64,000 nt of DNA, taken from Mariniphaga sp041684965 (GTDB lineage: Bacteria; Bacteroidota; Bacteroidia; Bacteroidales; Prolixibacteraceae). Positions 8,714 to 17,991 of this stretch are shown here, piece by piece. The first letter of the stretch is position 1; each line of letters opens with the position of its first letter. A program made the position numbers and the translations under genes. The stretch lies in contig JAWLGR010000013.1 in the NCBI GenBank assembly GCA_041684965.1, forward strand, positions 80,264-144,263. The letters run 5' to 3'. A model generated the notes under the pieces. It was not told where the DNA came from, did no database searches, and saw only the letters and a list, made by a program, of their open reading frames with translations.

Positions 8714-9400
8714 TTAAAAATCGCCTCCCCGCTTGGTTTCAATTAATATTACACCATTTGCACCTCGAGCACCATAAATAGCCGAACCGCCATCTTTAAT
8801 TATATTGATGCTTTTCACCTGAATGGGTGGGATGGAACTCAAAGCACTGCCATCAACCGGAATTCCATCTACCACCACAAGTGCTGAATTGCTGCCTGTA
8901 AGGGAATTTATTCCGCGGATGATAACTTCTCCATTAGAGACTTGTACTCCGGCAAAACGTCCTTTTATAAGGTCATAGATGGTGCTGTACTGTGAGAAAT
9001 CAAGTTCATTATTTCCCATCCTGGCCAGTGCATTCAGTTTATTCTGGTCGGCTATATGTCCATAACCGATTGCATATTCCAAGTTTTTTTCTCCGGGTTT
9101 TAACTTCAGGTTTACAGCAGCAAATTTGGTATTTTCTTCCAGTTTTACATTTTGGTTGTAAAAGCCATTGGCACTTACCTTTAGCCTCTCCCCGGCGTTA
9201 ACCGGTGCTGAAAACCTTCCCAGAGTATCTGTTAACACAGTTTTCCTGGTGCTTCTTACATATACTTCTGCGTCAATCAGAGGAATGCTGTCGAAAGTAG
9301 TGACGATTCCATGGATTACCCGGTCTTGCGCTCCGCTATATATAGCCAGAAATAAAATTATTGTTAGAAAAATGGATTTTTTAAAGAAGTTTGTAAACAT
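8714..9400 (-). CDS. Stand-alone carboxypeptidase-regulatory-like + TonB plug protein
   Basis: A 228-residue exported protein with a signal peptide in residues 1-24 (ending YSGAQ). Residues 28-105 form a CarboxypepD_reg-like (beta-sandwich) domain beginning IHGIVTTFDSIPLIDAEVYV. Residues 115-225 resemble the SusC plug, including VIIRGINSL, ALVVVDGIPVD and the closing IYGARGANGVILIETKRG. A complete SusC would continue for about 700 residues of beta-barrel; here a stop follows directly after the plug. Such short plug proteins recur in Bacteroidota, so this may be a stable form rather than a fragment. No barrel-coding remnant is seen downstream. Confidence 0.8.
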   Translation of the reverse strand: MFTNFFKKSIFLTIILFLAIYSGAQDRVIHGIVTTFDSIPLIDAEVYVRSTRKTVLTDTLGRFSAPVNAGERLKVSANGFYNQNVKLEENTKFAAVNLKLKPGEKNLEYAIGYGHIADQNKLNALARMGNNELDFSQYSTIYDLIKGRFAGVQVSNGEVIIRGINSLTGSNSALVVVDGIPVDGSALSSIPPIQVKSINIIKDGGSAIYGARGANGVILIETKRGGDF

Positions 9401-9491
9401 GGTTTTTTAAAATTAAAACGAACAGAAATTAACTTTCTTACAATTAAATAATAGATAATCTTTATTAAAACATCCAAAAAACATGCCGAAT

Positions 9492-10448
9492 TTAACTCAC
9501 TTTTTGTTGCTCATTTGCAGGGATTACACGTTTAATCCGGTATGGCTTTTTATTCTGTGATTCAAAATAAGTTCGCATCTGAAGTTCTGCAATTATCCCG
9601 ATGGTTATAAATTGAATGCCTCCCATTACCAGTAAAAAACCCAGCAAAAGTAAGGGTTTTCCCCAAATGTCATGACCGAAGATTTTTAGTACCAGCAGGT
9701 AGAGATTAATAATTACTCCAATTCCAAGTGTTACAATACCCAATCCTCCGAAAAAATGCATGGGGCGCTGGATATAATTTTTTAGAAAAAGCATCAGGAA
9801 AAGATCACTGATAACTTTGGAGGTGCGACTGAGATTGTACTTCGATGTACCAAATTGCCGGGGCCGGTGATTTACTTCCACCTGCGTTATACGCGTAGCT
9901 CCTTCCTGGGTTACCAGCACGGGGATAAACCGGTGTAATTCGCCATAAATATGAATGCTTTTTATGGTTTCGTGTGTGAAAATTTTCAATGTACAGCCAA
10001 GATCCTTCATAGTAGTGCCGGTTGATTTCCGGATCATATAATTGGCAATTTTTGATGGAATTTTACGAAGAAATATCCCGTCTTTACGGTTGGAGCGTAT
10101 CCCGGCTACCATATCCCATCCTTCATGCTCCATCAGATGCAGCATTTTTGGAATATCAGCCGGATCATTCTGTAAGTCACCATCAAGCAATGCAATATAT
10201 TCACCCCCGGCATAATCGATGCCTGCCTGTAGAGCAGAACTTTGTCCGTAATTGCGTTTCAGTTCTACCATTACAAATCGGTTATCATTTATTTTTAGAA
10301 TTTCGGAGCGGGTCCCGTCAGTTGAACCATCGTCAACTAAAATGGCCTCAAAATCAATATGATTCAATGATTTTATAATTTGTTCTGACAGAGGTTTAAT
10401 ATTAGGCTCTTCATTAAAAACACATACTACCAGTGAAAGTTTTTTCAT
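9492..10448 (-). CDS. GT2 family glycosyltransferase (DPM1/ArnC-like) with C-terminal membrane anchor
   Basis: Residues 1-230 carry a GT-A fold: FNEEPNI at the start, VDDGSTDGT, and DGDLQNDP as the metal-binding DXD-type motif. Two transmembrane helices occupy roughly residues 230-300. This layout is typical of polyprenyl-phosphate sugar transferases that build lipid-linked sugars at the inner membrane. I chose the ATG at 10448 (MKKLSLVVCVFNEE), which starts the domain directly. The open frame extends 12 codons further without support. No glycan gene cluster surrounds it. Confidence 0.88.
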   Translation of the reverse strand: MKKLSLVVCVFNEEPNIKPLSEQIIKSLNHIDFEAILVDDGSTDGTRSEILKINDNRFVMVELKRNYGQSSALQAGIDYAGGEYIALLDGDLQNDPADIPKMLHLMEHEGWDMVAGIRSNRKDGIFLRKIPSKIANYMIRKSTGTTMKDLGCTLKIFTHETIKSIHIYGELHRFIPVLVTQEGATRITQVEVNHRPRQFGTSKYNLSRTSKVISDLFLMLFLKNYIQRPMHFFGGLGIVTLGIGVIINLYLLVLKIFGHDIWGKPLLLLGFLLVMGGIQFITIGIIAELQMRTYFESQNKKPYRIKRVIPANEQQKVS

Positions 10449-10758
10449 TATTAAAGAAGTTGTTTTTGAAAAATTACAGAGCAAAGTTAATTAAATCCGA
10501 TTCACAGTCTGTTTTTTCATTTATTTCAAAAGCATAATAACCCGAAACGGACATCAATACGATACAATTTATTATTATTCAAATCTTCTTCTAAATTGTT
10601 GATGTTCTTTTTAATGAATATGTCCTTTCCTGAATTTCTACAGAAGTATTTATCATTCAATGAACTTAAAAAAGTAAATATCGAACATTCCATCAGTCGG
10701 CTTTGTTTTACTTAATCCGAATCTATAATTTATAAGTTCCGAATAGAAAACTCTACAA
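10449..10758. other. 310-bp divergent intergenic region
   Basis: It separates the glycosyltransferase (minus) from the acyl-CoA dehydrogenase (plus) and should hold both promoters. A TTTG followed after 18 bases by TATAATTTATA near 10700-10735 resembles the Bacteroidota -33/-7 pattern for the rightward gene, imperfectly. A 33-codon frame from 10614 has no recognisable homology and is not called. Confidence 0.4.
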
Positions 10759-12297
10759 ATGAATAATTTTGATACAGGCATGTTAAGTCATACCAAAACA
10801 GAAGTTTCACCTTTCTCAAATTTCCTGGAAACTTTGAAGTCTAAAATACATAGAATATTTAATGATAAGAAAACGCATGATCAGCTAAGTCTTCAACGTG
10901 AGGTGCCAGCATCAACCCTGCGGGAAATTATGTCCGGGAATCCACTTTCAGTTGGAATTCCCCGTGAGTATGGAGGCAGGGGTGGATTGATGCATGAGAA
11001 CATCGCCTTACTTTCCATGGCTTCATATGAATCCTTGCCCTTGTCACTTACCTTAGGTATTAACACCGCACTATTCTTACAACCTGTTGCCAAATATGCA
11101 TCACACGAAGTAAAAGAAAAGGTTTTCAAACGGTTTCTCGAAGAAAAATCAATGGGGGGACTTATGATTACTGAACCGGGCTTTGGAAGTGATGCATTGA
11201 ATATGCAAACCTATTTCACTGAAGAAAATGGTAATTATCATATTAAAGGTAAGAAGCACTGGGCAGGGTTGTCGGGAATGGCTGATTTTTGGCTTTTAAC
11301 AGCCAGGAAAAAAAATGAAAATGGGAATCTTCAGCGTGATATTGATTTTTTCATTTGCGATGTGCATGCACCCGGTCAGGAAATTGTAGTTGAAGAATAC
11401 TTTAACAATCTGGGGCTTTATATGATTCCATACGGAAGGAATCACATTGATGTAAGGATACCTCCTGCCCATCGTTTGCAGCCCCACACTACAGGTGTAA
11501 AAATGATGCTCGACTTGTTGCACCGCAGCCGCATGAGCTTTCCTGGTCTGGGTATGGGATTTATTAAGCGTATGCTTGATGAGGCTATAACTCATAGCAA
11601 ACAGCGGTTTGTCGGGGGGAAAAGCCTGTTTAATTACGATCAGGTGCAACAGCGGTTATCGAAACTTCAGACATATTTTACCATTAGTTCAGCCATGTGT
11701 TCCAACAGCAGTGAAAAGGCAGGTATTGAAAATGATCTCGCATCTCATGGAATTGAAGCAAACGCAGTAAAGAGTGTAGTTACTGATATGATGCATGACG
11801 CAGCTCAGTCCTTGCTGCAACTTGTTGGAGCAAAAGCATACCAGCTAAACCATATCGCCGGTCGGGGAACGGTTGACAGCAGGCCGTTTCAAATATTTGA
11901 GGGATCGAACGACATTTTATATGCACAAATTTCCGAAAGTATCCTGAAGCTGATGAAACGCACCAGGGAGACCAACTTGTTTCAGTTTTTGCATGGGTAT
12001 GATCTTACCAATCGTGCATCAGAATACATTAAAGATCATGTGAATTTTAATATTAACTTTCAGATGCCTCAGCGAAAGTTGGTTGAACTGGGAGAAATTG
12101 CAGGGAGAATTATCTCGTTAAATCAGGTACTTGTTCTTGCTGATAAAGGCTTTCGGGCAGATCTTACAGGAAATACCATCCATTTGCTACAGCAGGAAAT
12201 TTCAAAGCTAATGGCTGGTTTTTCATTGAAAGGACAGTCGAAAGTAGTTGAAGAATATGAGGAAAACAGCTCATGGATGAATTTTGTAACCGGTTAA
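10759..12297 (+). CDS. Acyl-CoA dehydrogenase
   Basis: A 512-residue FAD-dependent acyl-CoA dehydrogenase. Seen are the FAD/substrate-binding block MITEPGFGSDA (about 136-146) followed by GKKHWAGLSG, and the C-terminal FEGSNDI motif near residue 380 in which the Glu matches the usual catalytic-base region. A further 120 residues follow, longer than the classic 380-residue enzymes and closer to long-form relatives. It would oxidise an acyl-CoA in the cytosol, passing electrons to ETF. No ETF, thiolase or CoA ligase gene is near, so the substrate is open. Confidence 0.88.
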   Translation: MNNFDTGMLSHTKTEVSPFSNFLETLKSKIHRIFNDKKTHDQLSLQREVPASTLREIMSGNPLSVGIPREYGGRGGLMHENIALLSMASYESLPLSLTLGINTALFLQPVAKYASHEVKEKVFKRFLEEKSMGGLMITEPGFGSDALNMQTYFTEENGNYHIKGKKHWAGLSGMADFWLLTARKKNENGNLQRDIDFFICDVHAPGQEIVVEEYFNNLGLYMIPYGRNHIDVRIPPAHRLQPHTTGVKMMLDLLHRSRMSFPGLGMGFIKRMLDEAITHSKQRFVGGKSLFNYDQVQQRLSKLQTYFTISSAMCSNSSEKAGIENDLASHGIEANAVKSVVTDMMHDAAQSLLQLVGAKAYQLNHIAGRGTVDSRPFQIFEGSNDILYAQISESILKLMKRTRETNLFQFLHGYDLTNRASEYIKDHVNFNINFQMPQRKLVELGEIAGRIISLNQVLVLADKGFRADLTGNTIHLLQQEISKLMAGFSLKGQSKVVEEYEENSSWMNFVTG

Positions 12298-12389
12298 AAA
12301 TATTCTGGAACTAATAAATGGGATAGAAGATAGAATAATTTTCTTCCTTATTTTAAGGAAGAAAATTAATATTCTATTCAAAAATTTAA

Positions 12390-12563
12390 TTATAATTTTC
12401 TGAAATTATATTTGGATACATACCGTTCTCTGGCTTTTTGTGGATCTTCGTCAACTGCAATGTAGATTCTGGTGCGGAGATCAATTACAACTTCCTGTAG
12501 ATTACTAAGATCCGGTGATTTGAAATTGTTTTGTTTTTTCTCAAACATGTGTGTATTTCTCAT
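12390..12563 (-). CDS. Small hypothetical protein (57 aa)
   Basis: A short reading frame starting MRNTHMFEKKQNN and containing LQEVVIDLRTRIYIAVDED and RERYVSKYNF. Its hydrophilic, helix-forming composition and balanced codon use look like a real small protein, and the frame fills most of the space between the dehydrogenase and the cold-shock gene. No family is recognised and the ribosome binding site is not strong. It could be spurious. Confidence 0.45.
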   Translation of the reverse strand: MRNTHMFEKKQNNFKSPDLSNLQEVVIDLRTRIYIAVDEDPQKARERYVSKYNFRKL

Positions 12564-12731
12564 TATTTTTATAATTATATATTACGTATTTCTTAAATGA
12601 TTTTATTCGATTAGATTGTATATTTGTTTCTTTTTGGTTATGGCGGTAGACAAATATACATTAATTATTTGAAAATCTGTGTAATTTACAATAATAATGC
12701 CTATCTTGCGGCTGTTATTAAAATTAATTTT

Positions 12732-12923
12732 ATGTATAAAGGAACAGTGAAGTTCTTTAATGAGGCAAAAGGTTTTGGATTCATTAAAGATTCTGACTCT
12801 ACAAAAGAGTATTTCGTCCATTCTAACGGTTTAAAAGATAGCATTCGTGAGGATGATGAAGTAACTTTTGAATTGGAGGAAGGAAGAAAAGGTTTGAATG
12901 CGGTTAATGTTAAGCTAACTTAG
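12732..12923 (+). CDS. Cold-shock domain protein (CspA family)
   Basis: A 63-residue single cold-shock domain. RNP1-like KGFGFIKD and RNP2-like YFVHSNGL motifs are present, starting MYKGTVKFFNEAKGFGF. It binds single-stranded RNA/DNA and acts as an RNA chaperone. The reading frame is open 36 codons upstream, but the family starts at the ATG at 12732; the upstream part is an AT-rich leader that may carry temperature-responsive RNA structure as in other csp genes. It is followed by its own terminator. Confidence 0.93.
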   Translation: MYKGTVKFFNEAKGFGFIKDSDSTKEYFVHSNGLKDSIREDDEVTFELEEGRKGLNAVNVKLT

Positions 12924-12957
12924 TTTAGTTGAAAAAATATCATTACCAGTAAAGATT

Positions 12958-12988
12958 AAATCCCGCCACAGGCGGGATTTATTTTTTT
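12958..12988 (+). terminator. Intrinsic terminator of the cold-shock gene
   Basis: AAATCCCGCC and GGCGGGATTT form a perfect 10-bp stem with an ACA loop, followed by ATTTTTTT. It lies 34 bp after the stop of the csp gene. On the other strand it also faces the end of the sulfatase gene at 12994. Confidence 0.9.
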
Positions 12989-12993
12989 AGGTA

Positions 12994-14427
12994 CTAATCA
13001 ACTCGTCCCGGCGCTCTACGGTCCGAACCCGGGTTTCCGGTAAGATTATCCCCCAGTTCTTGACGCGCCCCTGATGCAATTTCTTCAAGTCGCTTCACAA
13101 TTTCAGGATAATATTCTATCAGGTTATAGTCTTCCCCGGGATCCCTGCGCAGGTCAAACAATGCTGCTTCATGGGAGTGGTTTTCATTTACCTTTCCTGG
13201 CTGTCCGTCGTTTCCTGGTTCGAAACCCACATAGGTACGGCCCGGATGAGGAAATACCAGCTTCCAGGAACCATCCTGAACAGCCTGAAGGTTGTTTTGC
13301 CGGTAATAATACCAGAAGGATTTACGTGGTGGTTCTGTAATCTCACCTTTGATTAAATTCAATAAGCTTATTCCGTCAATCTTTTGTTCAGGAAGCGGTG
13401 CTCCGGCAATTTCTGCAATTGTAGGAAGGATATCCATCCCGGCAACCAGGTTATTATCTACTGTGCCGGGTGATATAACCCCTTTCCAAAGCATCAGGCA
13501 TGGAACCCGCTGACCGCCTTCAAAGGTAGTGCCTTTCCCTTCTCTAAGACCACCTGTACTTCCCGCATGATTACCATAGTTAATCCATGGACCGTTGTCT
13601 GAAGTAAAGATAAGAAGTGTATTTTCATCCAGGCCTGTTTCTTCCAGCTTTTGAATGATTTGTCCGACACTCCAGTCGATTTCCATCATCACATCCCCAT
13701 AAAGTCCTTGCTTTGATTTGCCTTCAAATTTTTCTGAAACAAAAAGCGGAACATGCGGCATAGGATGAGCAAGATATATAAAAAAAGGTTGTTGTTGGTT
13801 TTTGTCTATAAAATTGAGGGTGCGTTCGGTGAACCAGGTAGTAAATTGTTTTTGATCTTCGGGTGTAACAGCAGGATTTACAATGGTTTCATTTTCAAAC
13901 AGCGGTAAGTCAGGGAAGAGATGAGACCCTCCGGGGTGAAATGGCCACATGTCATTCGAATATGGGATTCCATAAAATTCATCAAACCCATGGCGGGTGG
14001 GCAGAAATTTTTCCTGTACTCCCAGATGCCACTTTCCAAAAATAGCAGTAGTGTAATTTTTTTTCTTTAGCACTTCTGCAATGGTTTCTTCTTCTGCAGA
14101 AATACCAACCTTTGAAGCTGGTCCCAGGGCACCTGCAAGACCAATCCTGTTGGGATAGCAACCCGTTAATAACCCTGCACGCGAGGCGGTGCAAACGGCC
14201 TGCGGGGCATAATACCGGGAAAAGAATAATCCCTGGGATGCCATCTGATCCAGGTTGGGTGTTTGATAACCAATAGCTCCTGTTGATGCTAAATCTCCAA
14301 AGCCCATATCATCAAGATAGACGACAATAAAGTTTACCGGCTTTTCCTGTTGTGTGTTTTTGTTGCATGAATTTAGTAGCAATAGCAGGAGGATAACTGC
14401 CATAGATAAAAAGGTTCCTGGTTTCAT
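12994..14427 (-). CDS. Sulfatase (type I, formylglycine-dependent), lipoprotein
   Basis: A 477-residue alkaline-phosphatase-fold sulfatase. The lipobox LLNSC puts the lipid at Cys21. Metal ligands LDD (about 38-40) and the modification motif C79-TASR-AGLLTG are clear, where Cys79 would become formylglycine. GKWHLG and a TSDNGPW block follow with the other metal and sulfate-binding residues. It hydrolyses sulfate esters, probably on a glycan at the cell surface or in the periplasm. It is the last gene of the minus-strand catabolic run. The sulfated substrate cannot be told from sequence. Confidence 0.93.
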   Translation of the reverse strand: MKPGTFLSMAVILLLLLLNSCNKNTQQEKPVNFIVVYLDDMGFGDLASTGAIGYQTPNLDQMASQGLFFSRYYAPQAVCTASRAGLLTGCYPNRIGLAGALGPASKVGISAEEETIAEVLKKKNYTTAIFGKWHLGVQEKFLPTRHGFDEFYGIPYSNDMWPFHPGGSHLFPDLPLFENETIVNPAVTPEDQKQFTTWFTERTLNFIDKNQQQPFFIYLAHPMPHVPLFVSEKFEGKSKQGLYGDVMMEIDWSVGQIIQKLEETGLDENTLLIFTSDNGPWINYGNHAGSTGGLREGKGTTFEGGQRVPCLMLWKGVISPGTVDNNLVAGMDILPTIAEIAGAPLPEQKIDGISLLNLIKGEITEPPRKSFWYYYRQNNLQAVQDGSWKLVFPHPGRTYVGFEPGNDGQPGKVNENHSHEAALFDLRRDPGEDYNLIEYYPEIVKRLEEIASGARQELGDNLTGNPGSDRRAPGRVD

Positions 14428-14502
14428 TCGTTTATCTTTTTATTATTGAACGACTTTTAGGTGAATATCTGTTAATCACCGGAAAAATTTTCTTAAATAT
14501 GA

Positions 14503-14547
14503 CAAAAAAAAAGGACTTCATCAGGTATTTTATCCTTTTGAAGTCCT
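14503..14547 (-). terminator. Intrinsic terminator after the OmpA lipoprotein gene
   Basis: On the minus strand AGGACTTCA and TGAAGTCCT form a 9-bp stem around an 18-base loop and are followed by a run of eight or more T. It lies 28 bp past the stop codon of the OmpA-like gene, so the sulfatase at 14427 probably has its own promoter. Confidence 0.75.
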
Positions 14548-14575
14548 CCTGTTACCTATTTTTACATATTCTGCT

Positions 14576-15241
14576 TTACAATTCGCCTTTTTCGGCAGCT
14601 TCTTTCAGGTTTTCATCGGCTATGATACCGATTTCCACTCTCCGGTTAAGTCGTCTGCCCTCGGCAGTAGAATTATCAGCAACAGGTAAGCTTTTTCCAT
14701 GGCCTGATTCTGTAATGCGGTTGGCAGTTATTCCCAGTGAACGAAGATGAGTAGCAACTGATCTGGCTCTGCGTTCCGATAAAGTCTGGTTGTAACTGTC
14801 GGAACCGGTACTGTCGGTATGGCCGTCTACCTTGATTTTTGTATCCGGATAATTTTGAAGAACATTGGCCATTGATTTCAGTTCTTCCTTAGCCACCGGC
14901 TTCAGATCATAGGAATCAATTTCAAATAGTATGCCCGACTCCATTGTAATCTGTATCCCTTCGCCAACACGTTCCACTTTTGCATTTTCCAGCTCCTTTT
15001 CCAGCTCTTCCGCCTGCTTGTCCATGTATTTTCCAATTAGTGCACCGGCTGTTCCTCCAACAGCTGCACCAATAATGGCACCAGTGGCTGTGTTGTTTGA
15101 CCGGCTTCCAATGATTCCCCCGATTGCTGCTCCGGCACCACTGCCAATAGCACCACCTTTTAGCGTTTTCGATGCATTGCATCCTGAAAATACCAACGCA
15201 CTGCACAATGCGAAGACAACGAAAGTTGATTTTGTTTTCAT
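14576..15241 (-). CDS. OmpA-family lipoprotein with glycine-zipper segment
   Basis: Of 221 residues, the first 21 are a lipoprotein signal with lipobox FSGC (Cys21). Residues 28-70 are Gly/Ala-rich repeats of the glycine-zipper type (GGAIGSGAGAAIGGIIG), then a short coiled stretch. Residues 95-205 are an OmpA C-terminal peptidoglycan-binding domain with DGHTDSTGS, LSERRARSV and RRVEIGI. It likely tethers the outer membrane to peptidoglycan. It is embedded between sulfatase and TIM-barrel genes on the same strand but flanked by a terminator and a 323-bp gap, so it is probably a separate unit. Confidence 0.92.
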   Translation of the reverse strand: MKTKSTFVVFALCSALVFSGCNASKTLKGGAIGSGAGAAIGGIIGSRSNNTATGAIIGAAVGGTAGALIGKYMDKQAEELEKELENAKVERVGEGIQITMESGILFEIDSYDLKPVAKEELKSMANVLQNYPDTKIKVDGHTDSTGSDSYNQTLSERRARSVATHLRSLGITANRITESGHGKSLPVADNSTAEGRRLNRRVEIGIIADENLKEAAEKGEL

Positions 15242-15564
15242 TTTGTTTTTAAAGACAGTTTAATAATAATATTAATTGAACTCAAAGCATCACAATGAAA
15301 TAAATTCATGAGATATAATTCACAAGCTATAACACAATTTATGCCATTTCTGGTTGTTTGTTAGAATGAAATGGACTTTCCTGCCCCGGTAATTCCAGGA
15401 AATTTTAATGATTCAAATGGTTAATAATTTTTCCTGTATATATTTTCTTTCCGGATTATTTTATGAAAACAGCATTGGGTCCGTTTCCTCATGCAACTGC
15501 GACTCTGAAACAGGTTGTAAAGTTGTTGTTTACAGTTTCATGCGGGCATGATGGTATAATTTAA
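15242..15564. other. 323-bp intergenic region
   Basis: An AT-rich stretch upstream of the OmpA gene, presumably carrying its promoter. I see no gene, hairpin with T run or clear repeat in it. Confidence 0.5.
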
Positions 15565-16434
15565 TTATTTCAAAGCAGCTAATTGATTTCTCAAAGCATT
15601 CATGGCTACCGGTAATTGAGTTTCAAAATCTTCCCATCTGCTTTCAATTGACATTCTGCCCCTGTAATTTGCATTTTTAAGTGCCTGCAGGTAGGGTGTA
15701 AAATCTTCATTATGGGTACCCGGAGCTGCCCGGCCTTCCTTTTCGGCAATGTGGGTGTGGTGAATCAAATGACCATACTTCACAATGCTTTCAGGTCCCT
15801 CACCGTCCATTAACATGTGGTAGATGTCAGCCAACAGTCTAAAATTCGGATGATTTACTTCTTCAACTATCTCTCCGCCTTCAATAACAGAATTTATAAA
15901 ATTACACTCCCTGGTATTTAGGGGTTCCAGCACAACCACAACATTGTATTTTGCTGCAACAGGTGCCATCCGGCTACACAATTCAACAAACTGCCTGCGG
16001 GCTTCTTTCGGTGAAAATCCCTCTGGAATCGACCGTGAGCCTCCACTCCCGAAAACAATATGTTCCACACCTGCTTTTTGCGAACGACGAAATGCTGTTT
16101 CCATATAGTCCAGGATTTCCGGATGCACTGCATCAGGACCTACGCTTTTCATACTCCCCGGAATAAAAAGGTTGCATGCTTTTGGCTGAATAGCATTGGT
16201 GGAAGCTTTTTGCAAAATTTCATTAAATTCTTCCTCGCTTTTAGCAGGCATCAAAAAACCACCTACACTTTCCTCAATATAAGAATAGGAATGGCTGGCC
16301 AGCAAATCGGCATTGGAAATGTTGGTGCAAACTCCTATTTCTGATAAAAAGTTATCAGACTTTGTAAAGTTGCACGATGAATAAAGTAAAATCAGAGAAG
16401 AAAACATAATTGTGAAAACTAATTTTTTTGTCAT
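15565..16434 (-). CDS. Lipoprotein xylose-isomerase-like TIM barrel (sugar isomerase/epimerase family)
   Basis: A lipobox (YSSC, Cys21) is followed by an AP-endonuclease-2/sugar-phosphate-isomerase-type TIM barrel over the rest of the 289 residues. The metal-ligand pattern is visible as LEPLN (Glu), LLADIYHM (Asp/His), HHTHIAE (His) and the C-terminal SIESRW (Glu). Cytosolic members isomerise or epimerise sugars; related exported Bacteroidota and other bacterial proteins act as 3-keto-glycoside lyases or epimerases. Its export as a lipoprotein beside secreted Gfo/Idh/MocA oxidoreductases supports action on an oxidised sugar outside the cytoplasm (inference). The exact reaction is unknown. Confidence 0.85.
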   Translation of the reverse strand: MTKKLVFTIMFSSLILLYSSCNFTKSDNFLSEIGVCTNISNADLLASHSYSYIEESVGGFLMPAKSEEEFNEILQKASTNAIQPKACNLFIPGSMKSVGPDAVHPEILDYMETAFRRSQKAGVEHIVFGSGGSRSIPEGFSPKEARRQFVELCSRMAPVAAKYNVVVVLEPLNTRECNFINSVIEGGEIVEEVNHPNFRLLADIYHMLMDGEGPESIVKYGHLIHHTHIAEKEGRAAPGTHNEDFTPYLQALKNANYRGRMSIESRWEDFETQLPVAMNALRNQLAALK

Positions 16435-16620
16435 AAAGTATGTATTAAATAGTTAATCAATGTTGCCGGTAATCAATATAAAACTTAACAGCTCCGGACT
16501 TTCCTGCAGCACAGCTCTTGAATGCAATCATTAACCAAAAAGGAACCATAAATATTCTCTTCAGCAACTATTCTTGCGAATAAGAATACACCTGAAACAA
16601 TACTGTATGTATATTTGAAT

Positions 16621-17991
16621 CTAATCTTTTTGCCTGTCATCTTTTTTGAAGCTTTCCAATAGGTTGAGCATGTATTTTGTTTTTTCCGGCATTGAATTGC
16701 TTAAGTCGCGGTTTTCCCTGAAATCATTTTCTAAATTGAATAATTCAACCTTGTTGTTGTTCTGATGAACAAGTAATTTCCAGTTTCCTTCTCTCACTGC
16801 AAATGCTTGTCCTGTTTTCCAATACATCCGGCGTTCATTTAACGTATTGGGTTTATCAGTTAAAACGTGACCTATATCCTTTCCGTCAATATTTAGCTGT
16901 TGTAAATTCTTTTCATATCCGAGCAAATTGCAGAGCGTTGGTAACCAGTCGGCAATATGCACCGGTGTGTTGGTCATCCCCGGTTTTATTTTCCCCGGCC
17001 AGTTAATAAATGCCGGCACCCGGATGCCTCCTTCATATAAATCCGTTTTCCAACCGCGCAGGGGATAATTATTTCCAAGTACATCGTGGGGTTTATCTGC
17101 ATATTTTCCCCTGTATTCGGTAATGCCGTGCCAACTGTGCTGCCCACCGTTGTCGCTTGTGAAAATAATCAATGTATTTTCACGCTTTCCGCTACGCTCC
17201 AATGCATCGATAATTTTACCAATCCGGTCATCCATATGGGTAACACTTGCTGCAAACAATTTTCGTGAAGGAAACATTTCCACATTGTTGTAAACCGACA
17301 TCCATTCATCCGGTTCCTCCAGCGGATAATGCGGTACATGGTGGGCTAAATACAGGAAAAACGGAGTGTTTCGCTTTTCTTCTATAATTCTGATTGCTTC
17401 AGTTGTAAGAAGATCTGTAACATGGCCTTCTTCATCGAGGTATTCATCGTTACGGTGCCACGACCTTCTGTCAGTTAATTCTGTTTCCGTTTTGTACTCG
17501 TGGGTATAGGGATCAATTTGTCCGTCGAAGTACCCGTAGGAAGATTGAAACCCGTATTTCAGCGGGGTATAAGGAGGAGATCCTAAATGCCATTTGCCTG
17601 CAATAGCAGTGAAATAACCATTCTCATTAAGTATGGATGCCAGGGTGGGATCCCCCAGATCGATAACTTCTCCGTAATCTGGTCCGGTAACGCCATACCT
17701 GCTGGGAAATTTTCCTGTCATGAGGCTTACGCGGGTAGGAGTGCAGGTGGGCATCACATAATATTGATTAAAACGCAGGCCCGCATTAGCCAATTTATCA
17801 ATGTTCGGGGTTTTGATTTCCGACCCATGGTAACCTACATCGCTCCAGCCCAAATCATCCGGAATAATCACAATAATATTGGGCTTGTCAGCCGTTTGCT
17901 TTACTTCATTTTTGCTCTCACTGCTGCCCCCGGAGAATGACATTAATCCAACCAGGGGAAGACCTATAAGTTTATGAGAATTGAATTTCAT
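16621..17991 (-). CDS. Sulfatase (type I, formylglycine-dependent), secreted
   Basis: A 456-residue sulfatase. The N terminus (LIGLPLVGLMSFSGGSS) is a signal peptide, but the lipobox position lacks Cys, so unlike its neighbours it is probably not lipidated. IPDDLGWSDVG gives the metal Asp pair, C83-TPTR-VSLMTG is the formylglycine motif, GKWHLG and TSDNGGQHSW follow, and a C-terminal subdomain closes with LFNLENDFRE. The CTPTR-type context resembles arylsulfatase B-like enzymes. It sits 186 bp upstream of the TIM-barrel lipoprotein gene on the same strand and would desulfate the locus substrate. Confidence 0.93.
   Translation of the reverse strand: MKFNSHKLIGLPLVGLMSFSGGSSESKNEVKQTADKPNIIVIIPDDLGWSDVGYHGSEIKTPNIDKLANAGLRFNQYYVMPTCTPTRVSLMTGKFPSRYGVTGPDYGEVIDLGDPTLASILNENGYFTAIAGKWHLGSPPYTPLKYGFQSSYGYFDGQIDPYTHEYKTETELTDRRSWHRNDEYLDEEGHVTDLLTTEAIRIIEEKRNTPFFLYLAHHVPHYPLEEPDEWMSVYNNVEMFPSRKLFAASVTHMDDRIGKIIDALERSGKRENTLIIFTSDNGGQHSWHGITEYRGKYADKPHDVLGNNYPLRGWKTDLYEGGIRVPAFINWPGKIKPGMTNTPVHIADWLPTLCNLLGYEKNLQQLNIDGKDIGHVLTDKPNTLNERRMYWKTGQAFAVREGNWKLLVHQNNNKVELFNLENDFRENRDLSNSMPEKTKYMLNLLESFKKDDRQKD

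Noticed and set aside
10614..10715. A 33-codon plus-strand frame starting MNMSFPEF
   Set aside because: It has no ribosome binding site, recognisable family or neighbour support, and lies in a likely promoter region.
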